A stretch of DNA of 16,700 nt, taken from contig CAYTAJ010000052.1 in NCBI GenBank assembly GCA_964435725.1, positions 1 through 16,700 on the forward strand, read 5' to 3'. This document shows positions 16,655 through 16,700 of this stretch, piece after piece; the stretch's first letter is position 1, and each line of letters opens with the position of its first letter. This DNA comes from Litorimonas sp964435725 (GTDB lineage Bacteria; Pseudomonadota; Alphaproteobacteria; Caulobacterales; Maricaulaceae). The notes below the pieces were generated by a model. The model searched no databases. It saw only the letters and a list, made by a program, of their open reading frames with translations, and was not told the origin of the DNA. The position numbers were made by a program, and so were the translations under genes.

Positions 16655-16700
16655 ATGCGCATCTTAAATTCATTGGGCCTTGTGTTCGGATCTCTTCTTA
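16655..16700 (+). CDS. Start of an unidentified gene (cut at window end)
   Basis: A GGAGG sequence at 16646-16650 precedes an ATG at 16655 and an open frame of 15 codons (MRILNSLGLVFGSLL) to the window edge. The short basic start followed by hydrophobic residues resembles the beginning of a signal peptide or membrane anchor. The product cannot be identified. The start is supported mainly by the strong ribosome binding site, though its four-base spacing is slightly short. Confidence 0.6.
   Translation, partial: MRILNSLGLVFGSLL

Overview
The window looks like part of the chromosome of a Gram-negative, probably marine alphaproteobacterium. The support is indirect: a trimeric autotransporter, two lipoproteins with classical lipoboxes, a 7TM-DISM sensor kinase, a BLUF photoreceptor, a LacI-regulated xylose module and intermediate base composition. 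A Maricaulales/Hyphomonadaceae-type organism would fit, but no marker gene here fixes the taxonomy. It is draft assembly with two 100-N gaps.

Left region (1-5420). A very long minus-strand gene encodes a YadA-type trimeric autotransporter adhesin. Its N-terminus and much of its head are visible. It is interrupted by the gap at 1656-1755 and runs off the left edge without a stop. Divergent from it are a NarL/FixJ-type response regulator and a 670-residue 7TM-DISM histidine kinase. Two near-identical 18-bp palindromes (ATGGGG-N6-CCCCAT) flank the regulator gene, one in the adhesin/regulator intergenic region and one between regulator and kinase. They are good candidates for the binding site of this two-component system, which would then control itself and the adhesin. 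A terminator closes this unit.

Middle region (5421-8279). A convergent minus-strand gene encodes an 823-residue lipoprotein that joins an N-terminal DUF305 module, carrying a His/Met-rich stretch, to a Cys-rich LVIVD-like beta-propeller. The region upstream of it holds the second gap. Both gap edges carry the same 55-bp sequence, so the gap is probably an unmerged contig overlap and not missing DNA.

Right region (8228-16099). This is a compact xylose or xylo-oligosaccharide regulon. A sugar-porter MFS transporter and a LacI-family repressor lie on the minus strand. Divergent from the repressor is an operon of a GH3 glycosidase lipoprotein, xylulokinase (xylB) and xylose isomerase (xylA). Operator-like palindromes of the form TGACA-N4-TGTCA lie in the lacI/GH3 divergent promoter region and upstream of the transporter, each overlapping a TTGACA-like -35 box. 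The simplest model is that GH3 releases xylose in the periplasm, the transporter imports it, XylA and XylB convert it to xylulose 5-phosphate, and the LacI protein senses the sugar.

Right edge (16100-16700). A stand-alone BLUF blue-light sensor is convergent with xylA with no spacer. Divergent from it is the first 15 codons of another gene, cut by the window end. No tRNA, rRNA, CRISPR array or insertion sequence was seen.
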